A DNA stretch of 64,000 nt. Origin: CAVVZJ01 sp963752755. Lineage in GTDB: Bacteria; Planctomycetota; Planctomycetia; Isosphaerales; Isosphaeraceae. Of this stretch, positions 1-10,110 are shown in pieces (positions within the stretch are counted from its first letter, which is position 1; every line of letters begins with the position of its first letter). The position numbers and the translations under genes are program-made. Below the pieces are notes generated by a model, which saw only the letters and a list, made by a program, of their open reading frames with translations, was not told where the DNA came from and searched no databases. Location of the stretch: the NCBI GenBank assembly GCA_963752755.1, contig CAVVZJ010000001.1:744001-808000 (forward strand). The letters are read 5' to 3'.

Positions 1-2309
1 CAGCGAGCACGTCGGCCGGCAACTCGGCCCGCTTCAGCGCTACGGTATCACGCGTCGCTGCCAGCCGGAACCGCCCGAGGGCAAAGCCGGGGTCGCGGAA
101 CGCATGTTCGAGCCGGAACGTCAGCCGGATCGGTCCCTCACCTTCGAGCGGCTTCTCGGCCAGGAAGACCGCTGCATGCGGCTCGGCGACCTTCGGGCCG
201 ACCGCCCACCCTGTGTCTTTCTTCGGAGCTTTGAGGGCGCTGGCCACCGAGAATCCCTCCTGCGAGAAGTCGGCCGCGGCGCGGGTGAGCTGGGATCGAG
301 CGCTGGCCGGACGTCGCCAGCTCCCGGCTCGGTTTCGGCGGCTCGGCCACGTCCGCTTGCCAGACAACCTTCCGGTCGCCATCGAGCACCGACACGCGGA
401 AGTTCGCGAGTCGGACGCCAACGCCCCCATCCGTCCGGTTCCAGACCACGACCCGTTCGACCGGCCCCGCCTCGGCCAGGGCGACCTCCCACCACGGGTT
501 CGCCTCAGTGGCGGTGTGGGTGGTCGATTTTGCGTCGAAATAATGTCCATCCGTCTTGCCATCGATGGCCCTTTCGGCGGCCCCCTCGTAATCCGTGCTC
601 GACTGCTTCGCCTTTCCCTTCGGCGCCATGTTCTCGCCGCCGCGGAAGACCTGGACCTCAGCCAGCGAGAGGATCTTGCCATCGCCCGGAATCTCGACCC
701 GCACGACCTGGCCGATGGGCGTCGCCTTCGATGCGTCCACCGGCTCGGCCTCGACGGCGAAGTGCGAGAGCACGAAGTTGCCATCAGCCGCGCGACCGGC
801 CCCTTGCTTCGGCAAGGTCGGGTCGGGGATCGCTTCCAGACGGAAAGCGACGAGGCCCGCGGCGTCCAGCTCGCTCGTGATCGTGTACGTCTCATGCGCC
901 GGCTTGCCGTCGCCCGCGACGCGGATCGAGCGATCCGGTTGGACCTCCAGGCAGGCACCCGACTCCGCCTTCAACGTCCCCGGCTCGACCACGACCCACT
1001 CCGGCCGCCTCTCCAGCTCCGCTTCCCACTTCGCCTGCGCATCCGCCAGCTCGGGCGTCGGGGTGTTCAGCTTCGTCCGCAACTCGGCGATCTGCGACGC
1101 GATCCGCTCGATCTCCGCCTCCTGCTCGGGAGAGGGTGCGGGGATGGTTGGCCGCTCGTCGGGCTGGTCGTTGTCGGCGGTCTGGTTGAAGACGGCGAAG
1201 AAGCGGTAATACTCCTCCTGCGTGATCGGATCATACTTGTGAGTATGACACTTGGCGCAGCCCATCGTCAGGCCCATCCAGACCTGCATCGTCGTATCGA
1301 CCCGGTCCTTGATGGCGGCGACGCGGAATTCCTCATCGTCGGTGCCGCCCTCGGTGTTGGTCATCGTGTTGCGGTGGAAGGCGGTCGCGACCTTCTGTTC
1401 CAGGCTCGGCTCGGGCAGCAGGTCGCCGGCCAGTTGCTCGACGGTGAACCGGTCGTAGGGTAAGTTCCGGTTGAAGGCGTCGATGACCCAGTCGCGATAC
1501 CGCCACATGTCGGGGCGGAGCGGGTCGGACCCGAGACCCGCGGAGTCGGCATAGCGGGCGAGGTCGAGCCAGACGCGCGCCCAGCGCTCGCCAAAGGCAG
1601 GGTCGTCGAGGAACCGCTGCACGGTCTTCGCGTAGGCGTCGGGCGACTCATCGTTGACGAACGCCGCGATCTCCCCCGGCGACGGTGGCAACCCGCGAAG
1701 GTCGAGGCTGAGGCGTCGGAGCAAGGTATAGCGGTCGGCCTCGCGTGAAGGCGACAGTCCCTCCCGCTCGAGCCGGTCGGCAATCCAGAAGTCGATCCCG
1801 TTGCGCGGCCAGTCCCGGTCGCGGACCTCCGGCAAGGGCCGGTCCTTCGGCGCGACAAAGGCCCAGTGCTCGGCATACTCCGCTCCCTGGGCGACCCACG
1901 ACTTGATCCGCTCGACCTCCTCCGGGCTCAGCATCGCCCCCGCCTTCTTGGGGGGCATCCGGATCGTTTCATCCGGCTCGCCGATCCGGAAAACCAACTC
2001 GCTGGCGTCCGGGTCGCCGGGGACGATCGCCCGCGAGCCGCTCTCCAGCTCGGCGGTGGCGCCGTCACGATGGTCGAGCCGCAGGCCCGCCTTGCGGGCC
2101 TCGGGGTCCGGGCCGTGGCAGGCGAAGCAGTTCTTCGCCAGGATCGGCCGAATCTGGCGGGTGTAGTCGATCGGCTTCGACTTCGACCCGCCGGGTTCCT
2201 CAGCCTGGACCCAGGCCGCGCCGAGGGCCAGCCAGGAACCCAGCAGGGTGAGGACAAGCGGCCGTGTCGGCAACGGCCGGCAACCCTGGCGTCGGGAGAG
2301 GGGAATCAT
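1..2309 (-). CDS. PSD1-type planctomycete cytochrome c protein (partial, one frame break)
   Basis: Secreted c-type cytochrome of the PSD1/DUF1549 kind found in large numbers in planctomycetes; the substrate is unknown. The start at 2309 is followed by a signal peptide (hydrophobic stretch about residues 17-36). A CFACH heme site lies at residues 61-65 in a PSCyt1 domain, and the DUF1549 domain carries the typical GCAKCH motif at 350-355. A discoidin-like (F5/8 type C) segment follows at about 570-650. The reading frame breaks near position 305. Downstream of the break the conserved sequence continues in another frame to the window edge, so the C-terminus, normally DUF1553, is missing. It is divergent from the cytochrome lipoprotein at 2700. 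Family assignment is firm; physiological role is not known. Confidence 0.85.
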
Positions 2310-2699
2310 GGGCGGGCTCCATCGTCATGGCCCGTGTCGGGTCGAATCGTTGCGTGATGGTGCGGGCCGGGACCTCGAAGGCGGGTCGGGTTCGGGACCG
2401 GCGGCAAGGCAGGTGGGAAACCGGTGGGGAGGCCCCACCGGTCGCGGGCCGGTCGGGGACGGTTCGGCGTGACTCAACTCTGTATTGTATCGTGTCATCC
2501 GCCGCGATGCGAGCCCCGACACGGATTCGATTCCCCGGGACCCCTCCCACGATTCCCGAAACCGCGAAGTTCCGAACTCTTTGTCAGGGCCCGAGTTCGC
2601 GCCGTTATCGCTTTTCCTCCACGGGTCCTCCGCAGCGGAGGAACGAGATCCGGGTCCATCGATGGATCGGCCCTGACCGAGTTGAGAGAGGAAGCCGCG
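2310..2699. other. Divergent intergenic region, no gene
   Basis: This 390-bp spacer lies between two divergent cytochrome genes and should hold both promoters. An AT-richer patch around 2475-2500 is the only promoter-like stretch I see; no convincing -35/-10 pair or small ORF with coding bias was found. Confidence 0.4.
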
Positions 2700-3275
2700 A
2701 TGACGAGGTTGTCTCAAGCGATCCGACGGTTGCCCGTCCCCCTGGGCGTCTTTCTCGGCCTGGCCGGCTGCGACGGAGGCGCGGGCGGGGCCGCCCCGAA
2801 CCCCGCTCCCTCCCCGGCCGTCGCGGCGCCCGCCGCCCCGCAACCCGCATCCCCGGAGCCCACGGCTCTGGGTGAGGCGAAGAACCTCAAGAGCATCATG
2901 GTCACCATCGGCAAGGGTCCAAACGCGCTGAACCAGGCCGTCGGCAAGGCGTTGAAGGAGGATCCGCCGTCCTGGGAGACGATCGGGCCGAAGTCGCAGG
3001 AATACGCCCGGCTGACCGCCCTCCTGGTCCCGATGGAGCCGCCCACCGGGGCGAAGGATTCGTGGACCGAGAAGTCCCAGGCGTTCGCCTTGCTCGCCGC
3101 CGATCTCGACAAGGCCGTCCAGGCCCGCGACCCGGAGACAGCCCGCACGTCTCAGGACGCCCTGTCCAACGCCTGCATGTCCTGCCATCGCGAGCACCGC
3201 AAGAGAGGACGCGGTCCCGGTCGCGGCGGCCGACCTGGCGGTGGTCCTCCCGCCGGCGGCGCACCGCCACAGTGA
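2700..3275 (+). CDS. Small cytochrome c lipoprotein
   Basis: A 191-residue exported heme protein. The ATG at 2700 is chosen because a GAGGA ribosome site sits just upstream and the protein then begins with a short basic region, a hydrophobic stretch and the lipobox LAGC (Cys24). A Pro/Ala-rich linker (about 30-55) leads to a helical domain ending in a single CMSCH heme site at 159-163, the arrangement of cytochrome c-prime-like four-helix proteins. The C-terminus is Arg/Gly/Pro rich. It lies between two much larger heme proteins, so a role as a small electron carrier is plausible but inferred. No frame break. Confidence 0.75.
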   Translation: MTRLSQAIRRLPVPLGVFLGLAGCDGGAGGAAPNPAPSPAVAAPAAPQPASPEPTALGEAKNLKSIMVTIGKGPNALNQAVGKALKEDPPSWETIGPKSQEYARLTALLVPMEPPTGAKDSWTEKSQAFALLAADLDKAVQARDPETARTSQDALSNACMSCHREHRKRGRGPGRGGRPGGGPPAGGAPPQ

Positions 3276-3428
3276 TCGTCGCGGTCCCGGTCGGTTGATC
3301 GGAACGGGCCGGCCTCCCCGCCCCCGTTCCGGCCGCATCGAGCCGCGGCTCGCAGGATGGTCGATGGGACACGGCCGATGCTCAACGCCCGAACCTTCCC
3401 GGCGACTCGACCATCAACCAAACGGATC

Positions 3429-6400
3429 TCAGTTTTCAATTAACTGATGAATGGTGTTGTGGATCGCTCCCGCGACCGGCCTGCCGTCGGCCGCTCGGAG
3501 ATCGTAGCGGACCTCCATGCCCCGTGTCGGGCCGAGCCCCCGGATCGCGAGCGTCACGGACCGGCCGTCGTCCGAGACCCGCGCCGAGGTGACGTCGAGG
3601 GCCTGTTCGTCGAAGTGCTCGGACCCGTAGGATTCCGTCCGCTTCAAGGACCAGACTGTGATTTTGTAACGCTTCACGTCACCCGCCGTCTCCCGGTCGA
3701 GCGGCTCCGTGAAATCGATTCGCAACCCTTCCCGCCCCGCGTGCAAGCCGATCGGCACATGCACCGGCCCGCCCTGGTAGCGGACCCGGTAGAAGTCCCC
3801 CGGATACGTCTGTGCTCCGGCCCAGGCGTACAGTCCGCACACATAAAGATGTCGGCTTCCCGGGTGGAACCGCCCTCGGATGATTCCGGTCGGGAATGGC
3901 GGGATCGGTAGCTCGACCATGCCCCCTTGCTTCTGGTCGCCAATCGTCTCGTGAAGGACGACAAAAATCTTCCCGTAACCATACGAGAAGTTGAGCAAGG
4001 CACCCCCCAGCGGCCCCCAGGTGTCGGCCAGCACCCAGAGCAGCTCCGACGGCGACCGGTCGAACCGGTTCGTGATCCAGCAGACGGGCGGCTCCATCGC
4101 GTCGTCGGAAGGGTCGGTCACGTCGGTGTAACCCCACATGTTCCCGTAAAACCGCCCTGGCCGGACCCAGTTGATCCGGTTCTTGGGGGTCCAGAATCCC
4201 TCCTGGTCGGTCAGGAAGAACGTTCCGTCGGGGTTCAGGCAAACGCCGTTCGGCGCCCGGAAGCCGGTTGCAAGGATCTCGGTCCGCAATCCATCCTGGC
4301 TCACGCGCAGGAGCGTGCCATGCTGCGGCACGATCGCCTTCAGGCCGTGACACGCCGCGCGGGCATAATACAGGTTTCCCGCGTCGTCGGTCTGGAGGCC
4401 CATCGCGAACTCGTGGAAGTGGTCCGTCACCTGCTGGTCGTTGTTGAAGCAATCATAAAAGTCGGCCTCGCCGTCGCCGTTCCGATCGCGGAGGATGACG
4501 ATCTGATCGCGGCAGGTGACGGTAATCTGTCCCTCGATCACCTTCAGCCCGAGCGGCTGGAAGAGGCCCGAGGCGTACCGCTTCCACGTCAAGCCCCCCT
4601 CCGGCCGATCCACCCCGCCCACGATCCAGACGTCTCCATCCCAGGTGCAGACCGCCGCCCGGTCGCCGCCGGGCAGGAAGTCGAACCCCGCCGGCCGGAC
4701 TCGACACATCCACGGGTTGTCCTGGGGGGCCGTCAAGGTATCGACGGCGAACGTCCCATCGCCCGCCCCGATCTTCGCCTCCGTCCTCAACGCCACCGGC
4801 CAGAGCGGTTCGGCGATCCGTGCCCATTCCTCGAAGTCGGCCGGAGGACCCTTCACCGGTCGCGAACCCGCCAGTTCCCGGGCCGCCTCCTCATCCTCCA
4901 CTTCCGCAAACCAGAGCGTGAATCGCAAGCGTGCGCCCGCCGGCAGCCGCAACCGCAGGTCGCCTTCTCCGGTCGTCTCCCACGACGCCCCGGCGACGTC
5001 TCCCGCCAGACCCGCGACCATCCAGCCCTCGCGACCCGACACATCACCGATCGCCACCGCGCCCGGCAGGTCCAACGGTCTCCGCCCGCCATTCGGCCTT
5101 CGCGCCACCTGGAGCACCAGATCCCGCTCCCGCGGCCCGATCGCGAACGACCGCGTGAAGACCGGACCCGGCTCCAATCGGGCCAGCCCCGGGCTCTCCT
5201 CCACGGTCGCCTCACCGATCGTATAAGAGAACACGACCCGGTCTCCGTACCGCCTGAGTCCCCGATACCGCGCCCACGATCGGGGCAGGGGGCCGTAATG
5301 CCGCCCATCCCGGCCGACGATTCGCGTGTCGTCGAACCCGTCCGATTCCGGGTCGGCCCAGCCAGGTCCGGTCGGATTGGCAAGGTGGATGTCACCCACG
5401 ACCCGCGGGTGGACGGCGTGGGTGCCGTCGAAGTGGATGCTCTTCCAGTCGATGAATCCCGACCCGCTCCAGGCGGCCGCCACCCGCATCGTGTCGTGGT
5501 CGAAGACCATCCAGCAACGTCCCCGAGACACGCCCCCCGGCCCCGGGTCGAGACGCACGGCGACCCCCTTGTAGGCGAAGTTCGAGCCGTCGTCGCCAAC
5601 CTCGTAAGCGGCCGTCAGGAATGGCCCGTAATCCATCGTCACCCACGGCTCGACCGACGTCGGCTCCGGTCCCCGCGTCGTGCCCTCCGGCAACGAGGCG
5701 AGATAGGCGTCGGTCACGTTCACATACTGAGTCGTGTTGAATTTTTTGAAATAACCTTCACGCAGATAATGGATCACGTCATACTTCTGCTTCGGGACCA
5801 TCCACGTTTGCGGGTCCATCTGCCCGAAGCCGTGGGTCAGGGTGCGATAGAGGCTGTACGGATCGGCGCCGTTCTTCAACGGCTCGGCTGCGAATCGCCG
5901 CGAGGTGGGCAACGAGCCGGGCCGCTCGGCCGTGCCATGACAGTTGATGCAGAGCCGTTCGAAGATCGCCCGACCGCGCTTGAAGCTCTCGTCATCCAGG
6001 TCCCGGATCAGGCCCGCGTGGTCGATCTCCGACTCATAAGCCGGCAAGGGCGCCTCGGCCACCGCCCAGGCCGGCGGTTCCAGCTCGCGGGCCCGTTTCG
6101 GCCCACCGCGGGCGATCTCGGCGAGGTACTTCACCAGGTCGAGGAATTCCTGCCTCGTCCCGAGCGCATTGACCAGGCCCGCCGGCATCACCGACGTCTC
6201 CCCCCGCGCCCGCTCCTCGATCCGCCCCCGCGCGATCGTCACGACCTCGCCGTCCCGATCGACCCGCCGCAGAGCGATCCCCTCGGGCGTCTCCGCCGCG
6301 AGCAGACCTGTCACGATCTGCCCGTCCTTCGTCGCGATCGTCCACGGCTCGAACCCCTCGCGGATCATTGCCGATGGCTTCAGGATCGACTCGACGAGGT

Positions 6401-6779
6401 GGCGGATCTCGGGTGACACTTCCCAGGTCGCCAGGTCCGGCCCGAGCGAGCCGTTCTGCTCCGTTTCCCCAATCCGATGGCACTTCGCGCACTGCAAGCT
6501 CCGCCGATGAAACAGGATCGCACCCCGCCGCGCATCGCCCCGCTCCTCGGCCTCCTCCGCCAGCGTCTCGGCCGGCACGGCGACGAGCTGACTCTCCAGC
6601 GAGGCCGGCGCCGGGGTGGAGTCGTCGGCCACGCTGGCGGCGGGGAGCGTCGTCAACAGCATGGAGAGTGAGACGGCGAACACGGACACGAATCGGCCGA
6701 TTCGGACCATCTCGGAGGCCGCCCACGATCGTGGGCAACGACGAGCCCGACCGCCCCGGAACCCTTCCGCCTGCTTCAT
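3429..6779 (-). CDS. Large secreted heme-binding protein with DUF6797-like and beta-propeller regions
   Basis: A 1116-residue exported protein. The start at 6779 has a good GGGAGG site ten bases upstream; an internal Met24 (6710) begins a more compact signal peptide and is the alternative. Residues 81-230 form the Pirellula/Verrucomicrobium-type heme-binding domain with CAKCH at 97-101. A second cytochrome c domain has CINCH at 277-281. The middle section resembles DUF6797. The C-terminal half has the repeated Gly/Asp-rich blades of an NHL/PQQ-like propeller with typical GFRAPNGVCLNPDG-like stretches. This architecture belongs to planctomycete oxidative or polysaccharide-related proteins of unproven function. 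It is convergent with the cytochrome lipoprotein and has no frame break. Confidence 0.8.
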   Translation of the reverse strand: MKQAEGFRGGRARRCPRSWAASEMVRIGRFVSVFAVSLSMLLTTLPAASVADDSTPAPASLESQLVAVPAETLAEEAEERGDARRGAILFHRRSLQCAKCHRIGETEQNGSLGPDLATWEVSPEIRHLVESILKPSAMIREGFEPWTIATKDGQIVTGLLAAETPEGIALRRVDRDGEVVTIARGRIEERARGETSVMPAGLVNALGTRQEFLDLVKYLAEIARGGPKRARELEPPAWAVAEAPLPAYESEIDHAGLIRDLDDESFKRGRAIFERLCINCHGTAERPGSLPTSRRFAAEPLKNGADPYSLYRTLTHGFGQMDPQTWMVPKQKYDVIHYLREGYFKKFNTTQYVNVTDAYLASLPEGTTRGPEPTSVEPWVTMDYGPFLTAAYEVGDDGSNFAYKGVAVRLDPGPGGVSRGRCWMVFDHDTMRVAAAWSGSGFIDWKSIHFDGTHAVHPRVVGDIHLANPTGPGWADPESDGFDDTRIVGRDGRHYGPLPRSWARYRGLRRYGDRVVFSYTIGEATVEESPGLARLEPGPVFTRSFAIGPRERDLVLQVARRPNGGRRPLDLPGAVAIGDVSGREGWMVAGLAGDVAGASWETTGEGDLRLRLPAGARLRFTLWFAEVEDEEAARELAGSRPVKGPPADFEEWARIAEPLWPVALRTEAKIGAGDGTFAVDTLTAPQDNPWMCRVRPAGFDFLPGGDRAAVCTWDGDVWIVGGVDRPEGGLTWKRYASGLFQPLGLKVIEGQITVTCRDQIVILRDRNGDGEADFYDCFNNDQQVTDHFHEFAMGLQTDDAGNLYYARAACHGLKAIVPQHGTLLRVSQDGLRTEILATGFRAPNGVCLNPDGTFFLTDQEGFWTPKNRINWVRPGRFYGNMWGYTDVTDPSDDAMEPPVCWITNRFDRSPSELLWVLADTWGPLGGALLNFSYGYGKIFVVLHETIGDQKQGGMVELPIPPFPTGIIRGRFHPGSRHLYVCGLYAWAGAQTYPGDFYRVRYQGGPVHVPIGLHAGREGLRIDFTEPLDRETAGDVKRYKITVWSLKRTESYGSEHFDEQALDVTSARVSDDGRSVTLAIRGLGPTRGMEVRYDLRAADGRPVAGAIHNTIHQLIEN

Positions 6780-6921
6780 CGCCCTCGCGCCTCCCGCGGC
6801 CGTTCAAACGCGGATCGTCACCTCGCGACCCCGAAAACGGCCGCGAGGCTCCATCCTCGTGCCTCCGCGGGGTGCCTGGCAAGCATTTCATCCGCGAATC
6901 AGCAACCGGAGGGCGAGGCCC

Positions 6922-7320
6922 TCAATCGCTCAACTCCCGCTTCGCCAGCATCTCCGGAAGCGCCTGCGGCCGACCCTCCCGGTCCACGCACGCCAGGGTT
7001 GAGTGACCCTCCGCGAGCAGGACCCCCTCGCGCAGAACCTCGTACCTGTGCACGATCTTGACGTGCGTCACCCGCTCCACCGTCGTTCGCAACGTCAGCA
7101 GATCGTCATACCGCGCCGGTCGCTTGAACTTGCAGCCGAGGTCCACCACGACGAGCAGGTGCCCCGCGTCCTCCAGGTCGCGATACGCCAGACCTTTCTT
7201 GCGCAGAAGCTCGGTGCGCCCTTGTTCGAAATAGATGAAGAAGTTGGCGTGATGCAGGAAGCCCATCCGATCCGTCTCGGCGTAGCGGACGCGGATGGTG
7301 ATCTCGTCGCTGTCCCTCAT
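6922..7320 (-). CDS. Acyl-CoA thioesterase, YbgC/FadM-like (hotdog fold)
   Basis: A 132-residue single hotdog-domain protein predicted to hydrolyse acyl-CoA thioesters in the cytoplasm. The N-terminus carries the family motif YAETDRMGFLHHANFFIYFE, with the expected catalytic Asp (residue 17) and the downstream Gly and Tyr. Length fits the family (about 130-140). The start codon follows a GAGG sequence. It is 39 bp downstream of a phosphatase gene on the same strand, so the genes could be co-transcribed, although no functional link is obvious. Substrate chain length cannot be judged from sequence. Confidence 0.85.
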   Translation of the reverse strand: MRDSDEITIRVRYAETDRMGFLHHANFFIYFEQGRTELLRKKGLAYRDLEDAGHLLVVVDLGCKFKRPARYDDLLTLRTTVERVTHVKIVHRYEVLREGVLLAEGHSTLACVDREGRPQALPEMLAKRELSD

Positions 7321-7359
7321 GGCGGCCTCGCTCCCGGATGATCCAACGGCTCACCACAC

Positions 7360-8175
7360 TCACCGCCGCGCCGCTTTCCGTTGCTCGATCTGCGTCGCGA
7401 TCGTCTTCGGACAGGCATTCGCCGGCAACTCGGGGACCGTCCGCGTCTGGCCGTCCTGGCCCCGCGCGGTCACAACCTTCCGCGGATACGGGTTGCACGG
7501 CCAGTATTCCCGGCTCGGCATACCGGGTCGATACGTTCCGACGAGCCACTCCCGGAACCGTTCCGGTTCGTGGGCGACGCCTCGCTCCCTCAGCCACGCC
7601 TCGTAGCGATCCAGATGCCCGCGCATCACCAACCCATCCTTGATCGGCAGGAACAGGTAGCGAATCGAGAACTGCGATCGGGCCTCCTCGATCGTCCGTC
7701 CCGGCTCCAGAAGCTCGATGATCGCCGAGACGAGCCCCGTCCTCTCGGCGCCGAACTCGCAGTGGATCAGGACCGGCGTCTCGCAATGATCGAGCACTTC
7801 GAGCAAGGTCCGCGCCTGCTCGCGGGAGAGCCACTGGTCGGACGCCATCGGCAGGTCGATCAAGGTCGCCCCGGCCCCGGTCGCCGCCGCGACCTCGTCG
7901 CGATACCAGGCTTGCTCGGGGTTCGGCCCGCGGAGGTTCAGCACGGTCTTGACCGTGTGCTCGCGGATGACCCGACGGAGTCCGTCCGCATCGAGCTGCG
8001 CCGATCGGTAGAACCGGCCGGGCTCGACCGTGCCGAAGTTACCCGTGGACCGCCGGTAGGCGACCGGCAGGCCGGTCGCCAGCCCGATCAGCAGGAGGCT
8101 CACCGCCGCAATCCTCGCTGCCTTCCGAATCGGCACGCGCTTCCTCAAAGGTTTCCCCTCCGTCTTCGCCCGCAT
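7360..8175 (-). CDS. Membrane-anchored tyrosine/dual-specificity phosphatase-like protein
   Basis: A 271-residue protein with a basic N-terminus and one transmembrane helix (about 20-41), then a cysteine phosphatase domain. The signature HCEFGAERTG places the nucleophile at Cys139 and the phosphate-binding Arg at 145. An upstream Asp in the LPMASDQW region may serve as general acid. The phosphatase domain is probably outside the cytoplasm. It lies directly downstream of a second phosphatase of the same design, and the two reading frames overlap by 137 bp. It resembles DSP-type phosphatases; the natural substrate (phosphoprotein, phosphoinositide or other) is unknown. Confidence 0.8.
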   Translation of the reverse strand: MRAKTEGKPLRKRVPIRKAARIAAVSLLLIGLATGLPVAYRRSTGNFGTVEPGRFYRSAQLDADGLRRVIREHTVKTVLNLRGPNPEQAWYRDEVAAATGAGATLIDLPMASDQWLSREQARTLLEVLDHCETPVLIHCEFGAERTGLVSAIIELLEPGRTIEEARSQFSIRYLFLPIKDGLVMRGHLDRYEAWLRERGVAHEPERFREWLVGTYRPGMPSREYWPCNPYPRKVVTARGQDGQTRTVPELPANACPKTIATQIEQRKAARR

Positions 8176-8728
8176 GTCGTTGGTGTTCCCGGGCTGCGAA
8201 CTGTTCGATCAAGGCCCGGTCGTCGGCGTCGCGGACTGGGTCGGTCCAGGGCAATTCCGCCAGCTCGCGCCAGGCTGCCGCGGCCGTCCAGCCTTCATGC
8301 CGGATGCGATAGGCCGCATGCACGAGACCCGTCCGGTGATGTCCGCCGACGCAGTGGAAGAAGACCGGCTGTCGCGACGGGTCGGCCAGCAAGTCGGCGG
8401 CCTCGGCCATCTGCTCCAGCGTCGCGGTCGAGCCGCGCATTGGGATGAGGATCCAGTCCACCCCCGTGGCCCGGACCACTCGCTCTTGCATCACATACTT
8501 CGGATCATCGTGGTTGATGGCGGTCAAGGTGACGATGGTTCGGATGCCCTCCCGCTCGATGACCCTTCTCAACGGCCCCGGTCGCTGCCAGGCCCCCCGG
8601 ATCACCTTGCCGGCCACGACGACGCGCACCTTCTTCGCGAACAGGTCGTCCCGGCGCCAAGCGACCAGACCGCCCGCCAGGACCATCACGCTCAGGCCGA
8701 TCCTCAGGACGACGCGAGTCGTCAACAC
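8039..8728 (-). CDS. Second membrane-anchored tyrosine phosphatase-like protein
   Basis: About 229 residues, beginning at a GTG (8728) that has a GGAGG site five bases upstream; the nearest in-frame ATG would cut into the membrane helix. One transmembrane segment covers about residues 6-24. The phosphatase signature HCVGGHHRTG has Cys126 and Arg132. The region after about residue 185 is Glu/Asp/Gly rich, shows no family similarity and runs 137 bp into the next gene, so its true end may be earlier and a frame error here is possible. Together with the downstream paralogue it forms a tandem phosphatase pair. Confidence 0.65.
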   Translation of the reverse strand: MLTTRVVLRIGLSVMVLAGGLVAWRRDDLFAKKVRVVVAGKVIRGAWQRPGPLRRVIEREGIRTIVTLTAINHDDPKYVMQERVVRATGVDWILIPMRGSTATLEQMAEAADLLADPSRQPVFFHCVGGHHRTGLVHAAYRIRHEGWTAAAAWRELAELPWTDPVRDADDRALIEQFAAREHQRHAGEDGGETFEEARADSEGSEDCGGEPPADRAGDRPAGRLPAVHG

Positions 8729-8920
8729 GCAAGCCTCCGCGCAGAGAGTTTCCCGGTCCCAACGGCCGCGGATTGTAGCCGCCGGGGGGGATCGGGCAAC
8801 CCCAACCGAAACCCTCCGCGCCGGCACGGCGTTTTCCCGGGCAAGCCACCCGAGGCGCCCCGAGAATTGCAGGCGACGGACCCCAAGACGCGACCCAGCA
8901 ACCCCCGGAGGGACGCACCC

Positions 8921-9907
8921 ATGAGTCCGACCCAACGCCCCGACCGCGACGGCGTCTCCCGACGCGAATTCCTCAAGGCCGCCTCCGCCGGCGCGGCCGC
9001 CTCCGCCCTCGCCGCCGGCGCCAGCCCCGCCGACGTCGGCAACGCCAGGCTTCCCCAGAAGGATCTCGGCAAGACCGGCGTCCAGGTCCCCATCCTTGGC
9101 CTCGGCAGCGCGCCCGTCGGCGCTCGACCGCGCGACGAGGCCGTCGCCTTCCTCAACGAGTGCATCGACGCCGGCGTGACCTACCTCGACACCGCCCCCG
9201 AGTTCGCCGGCTACGGCAAGGCTCAGGAGCACCTCGGCCACGTCCTGAAAGACCGTCGCGACGAGGTCTTCGTCGTCACCAAGTGCTTCGAGCCCGACGG
9301 CGAGAAAGCCCTCCAGCTCCTCAAGAAGAACCTCAAGGAACTCCAGATCGAACGCGCCGACCTCGTCTATGCCCACAGCATCGGCGACGAGAAGATGAAC
9401 CCTGACACGATCCACGCTCCCGATGGCGTCTGTGCCGCGCTCGACAAGGCCCGCCGTGATGGCCTCGTCCGCTTCGTCGGCGTCAGCGGCCACAATCGCC
9501 CCGCCTGGTTCCTCCAGGCCATCGAGCGCTGGCATCCCCAGGTGATGATGAACGCCGTCAGCCTGGTCGCCCGCCACATCTACAACTTCGAGAACACGGT
9601 CTGGCCCGTCGCCTCCGACCACGGCATCGGTCTGGCCGCCATGAAGGTCTTCGGTGGCGCCACGGGCCAGGGTCCCAAGGGCTCCCGCCTGCCCGACGAC
9701 CTCAAGCGCGACGCCCTCCGCTATGCCCTCGGCCTGCCTGGCGTCTCCGTCGTCGTGGTCGGCATGCACGACTCCGCCGAGCTGAAGCAGAACCTCGGCT
9801 GGCTCCGCGAGTCCAAACCCCTCAGCGACGACGAACTCCACCACCTCGACGACCGCACCCGCCAGCTTGCCCAGCAGTGGGGCAACGTCTATGGGCCGGT
9901 CGCCTGA
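8921..9907 (+). CDS. Tat-exported aldo/keto reductase
   Basis: A 328-residue NADPH-type oxidoreductase. The ATG at 8921 follows GGAGGG with nine bases of spacing. The N-terminus has a Tat-like signal, SRREFLKAASAG, followed by an Ala-rich hydrophobic stretch, so a cofactor-loaded enzyme is probably exported. The AKR barrel follows, with the expected catalytic residues: Asp in YLDTAPEFAGYG, Tyr in GYG, Lys in VVTKCF and His in VYAHS. Tat-exported AKRs of this type are common in planctomycetes; the substrate is unknown. Palindromes downstream (9951-10037) probably end the transcript. Confidence 0.85.
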   Translation: MSPTQRPDRDGVSRREFLKAASAGAAASALAAGASPADVGNARLPQKDLGKTGVQVPILGLGSAPVGARPRDEAVAFLNECIDAGVTYLDTAPEFAGYGKAQEHLGHVLKDRRDEVFVVTKCFEPDGEKALQLLKKNLKELQIERADLVYAHSIGDEKMNPDTIHAPDGVCAALDKARRDGLVRFVGVSGHNRPAWFLQAIERWHPQVMMNAVSLVARHIYNFENTVWPVASDHGIGLAAMKVFGGATGQGPKGSRLPDDLKRDALRYALGLPGVSVVVVGMHDSAELKQNLGWLRESKPLSDDELHHLDDRTRQLAQQWGNVYGPVA

Positions 9908-9950
9908 TCCACGAACCCGTGGATGCGGTCCGATCTGGCCTGGTGGGACC

Positions 9951-9993
9951 GCCGCCCCCGGCGGGCGTCCGGTCGGGCCAGCCGGGGGGCGGC
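9951..9993 (+). terminator. GC-rich hairpin after the aldo/keto reductase
   Basis: GCCGCCCCCGGC at 9951-9962 pairs with GCCGGGGGGCGGC at 9981-9993, with one bulged G. A second hairpin (CCACCTC at 10013 with GAGGTGG at 10031) follows. There is no T-tract, so this may be a repeat-type palindrome rather than a classical terminator. Confidence 0.45.
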
Positions 9994-10110
9994 TCTCGCC
10001 CAGGAGTCGGGTCCACCTCGCCCGGAGGGAGAGGTGGGCCGCCCAGCGGACGGTTGGGAGTCCCGATCCTCGCCTCGTCGACGATTCCACGACCCGACGC
10101 GACCCCGGAT

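Noticed and set aside
8039..10090. A 683-residue leftward open frame covering the aldo/keto reductase
   Set aside because: Only its last ~230 residues (the phosphatase from the GTG at 8728) have family motifs; the remainder is the antisense of the reductase and has no domain sense.
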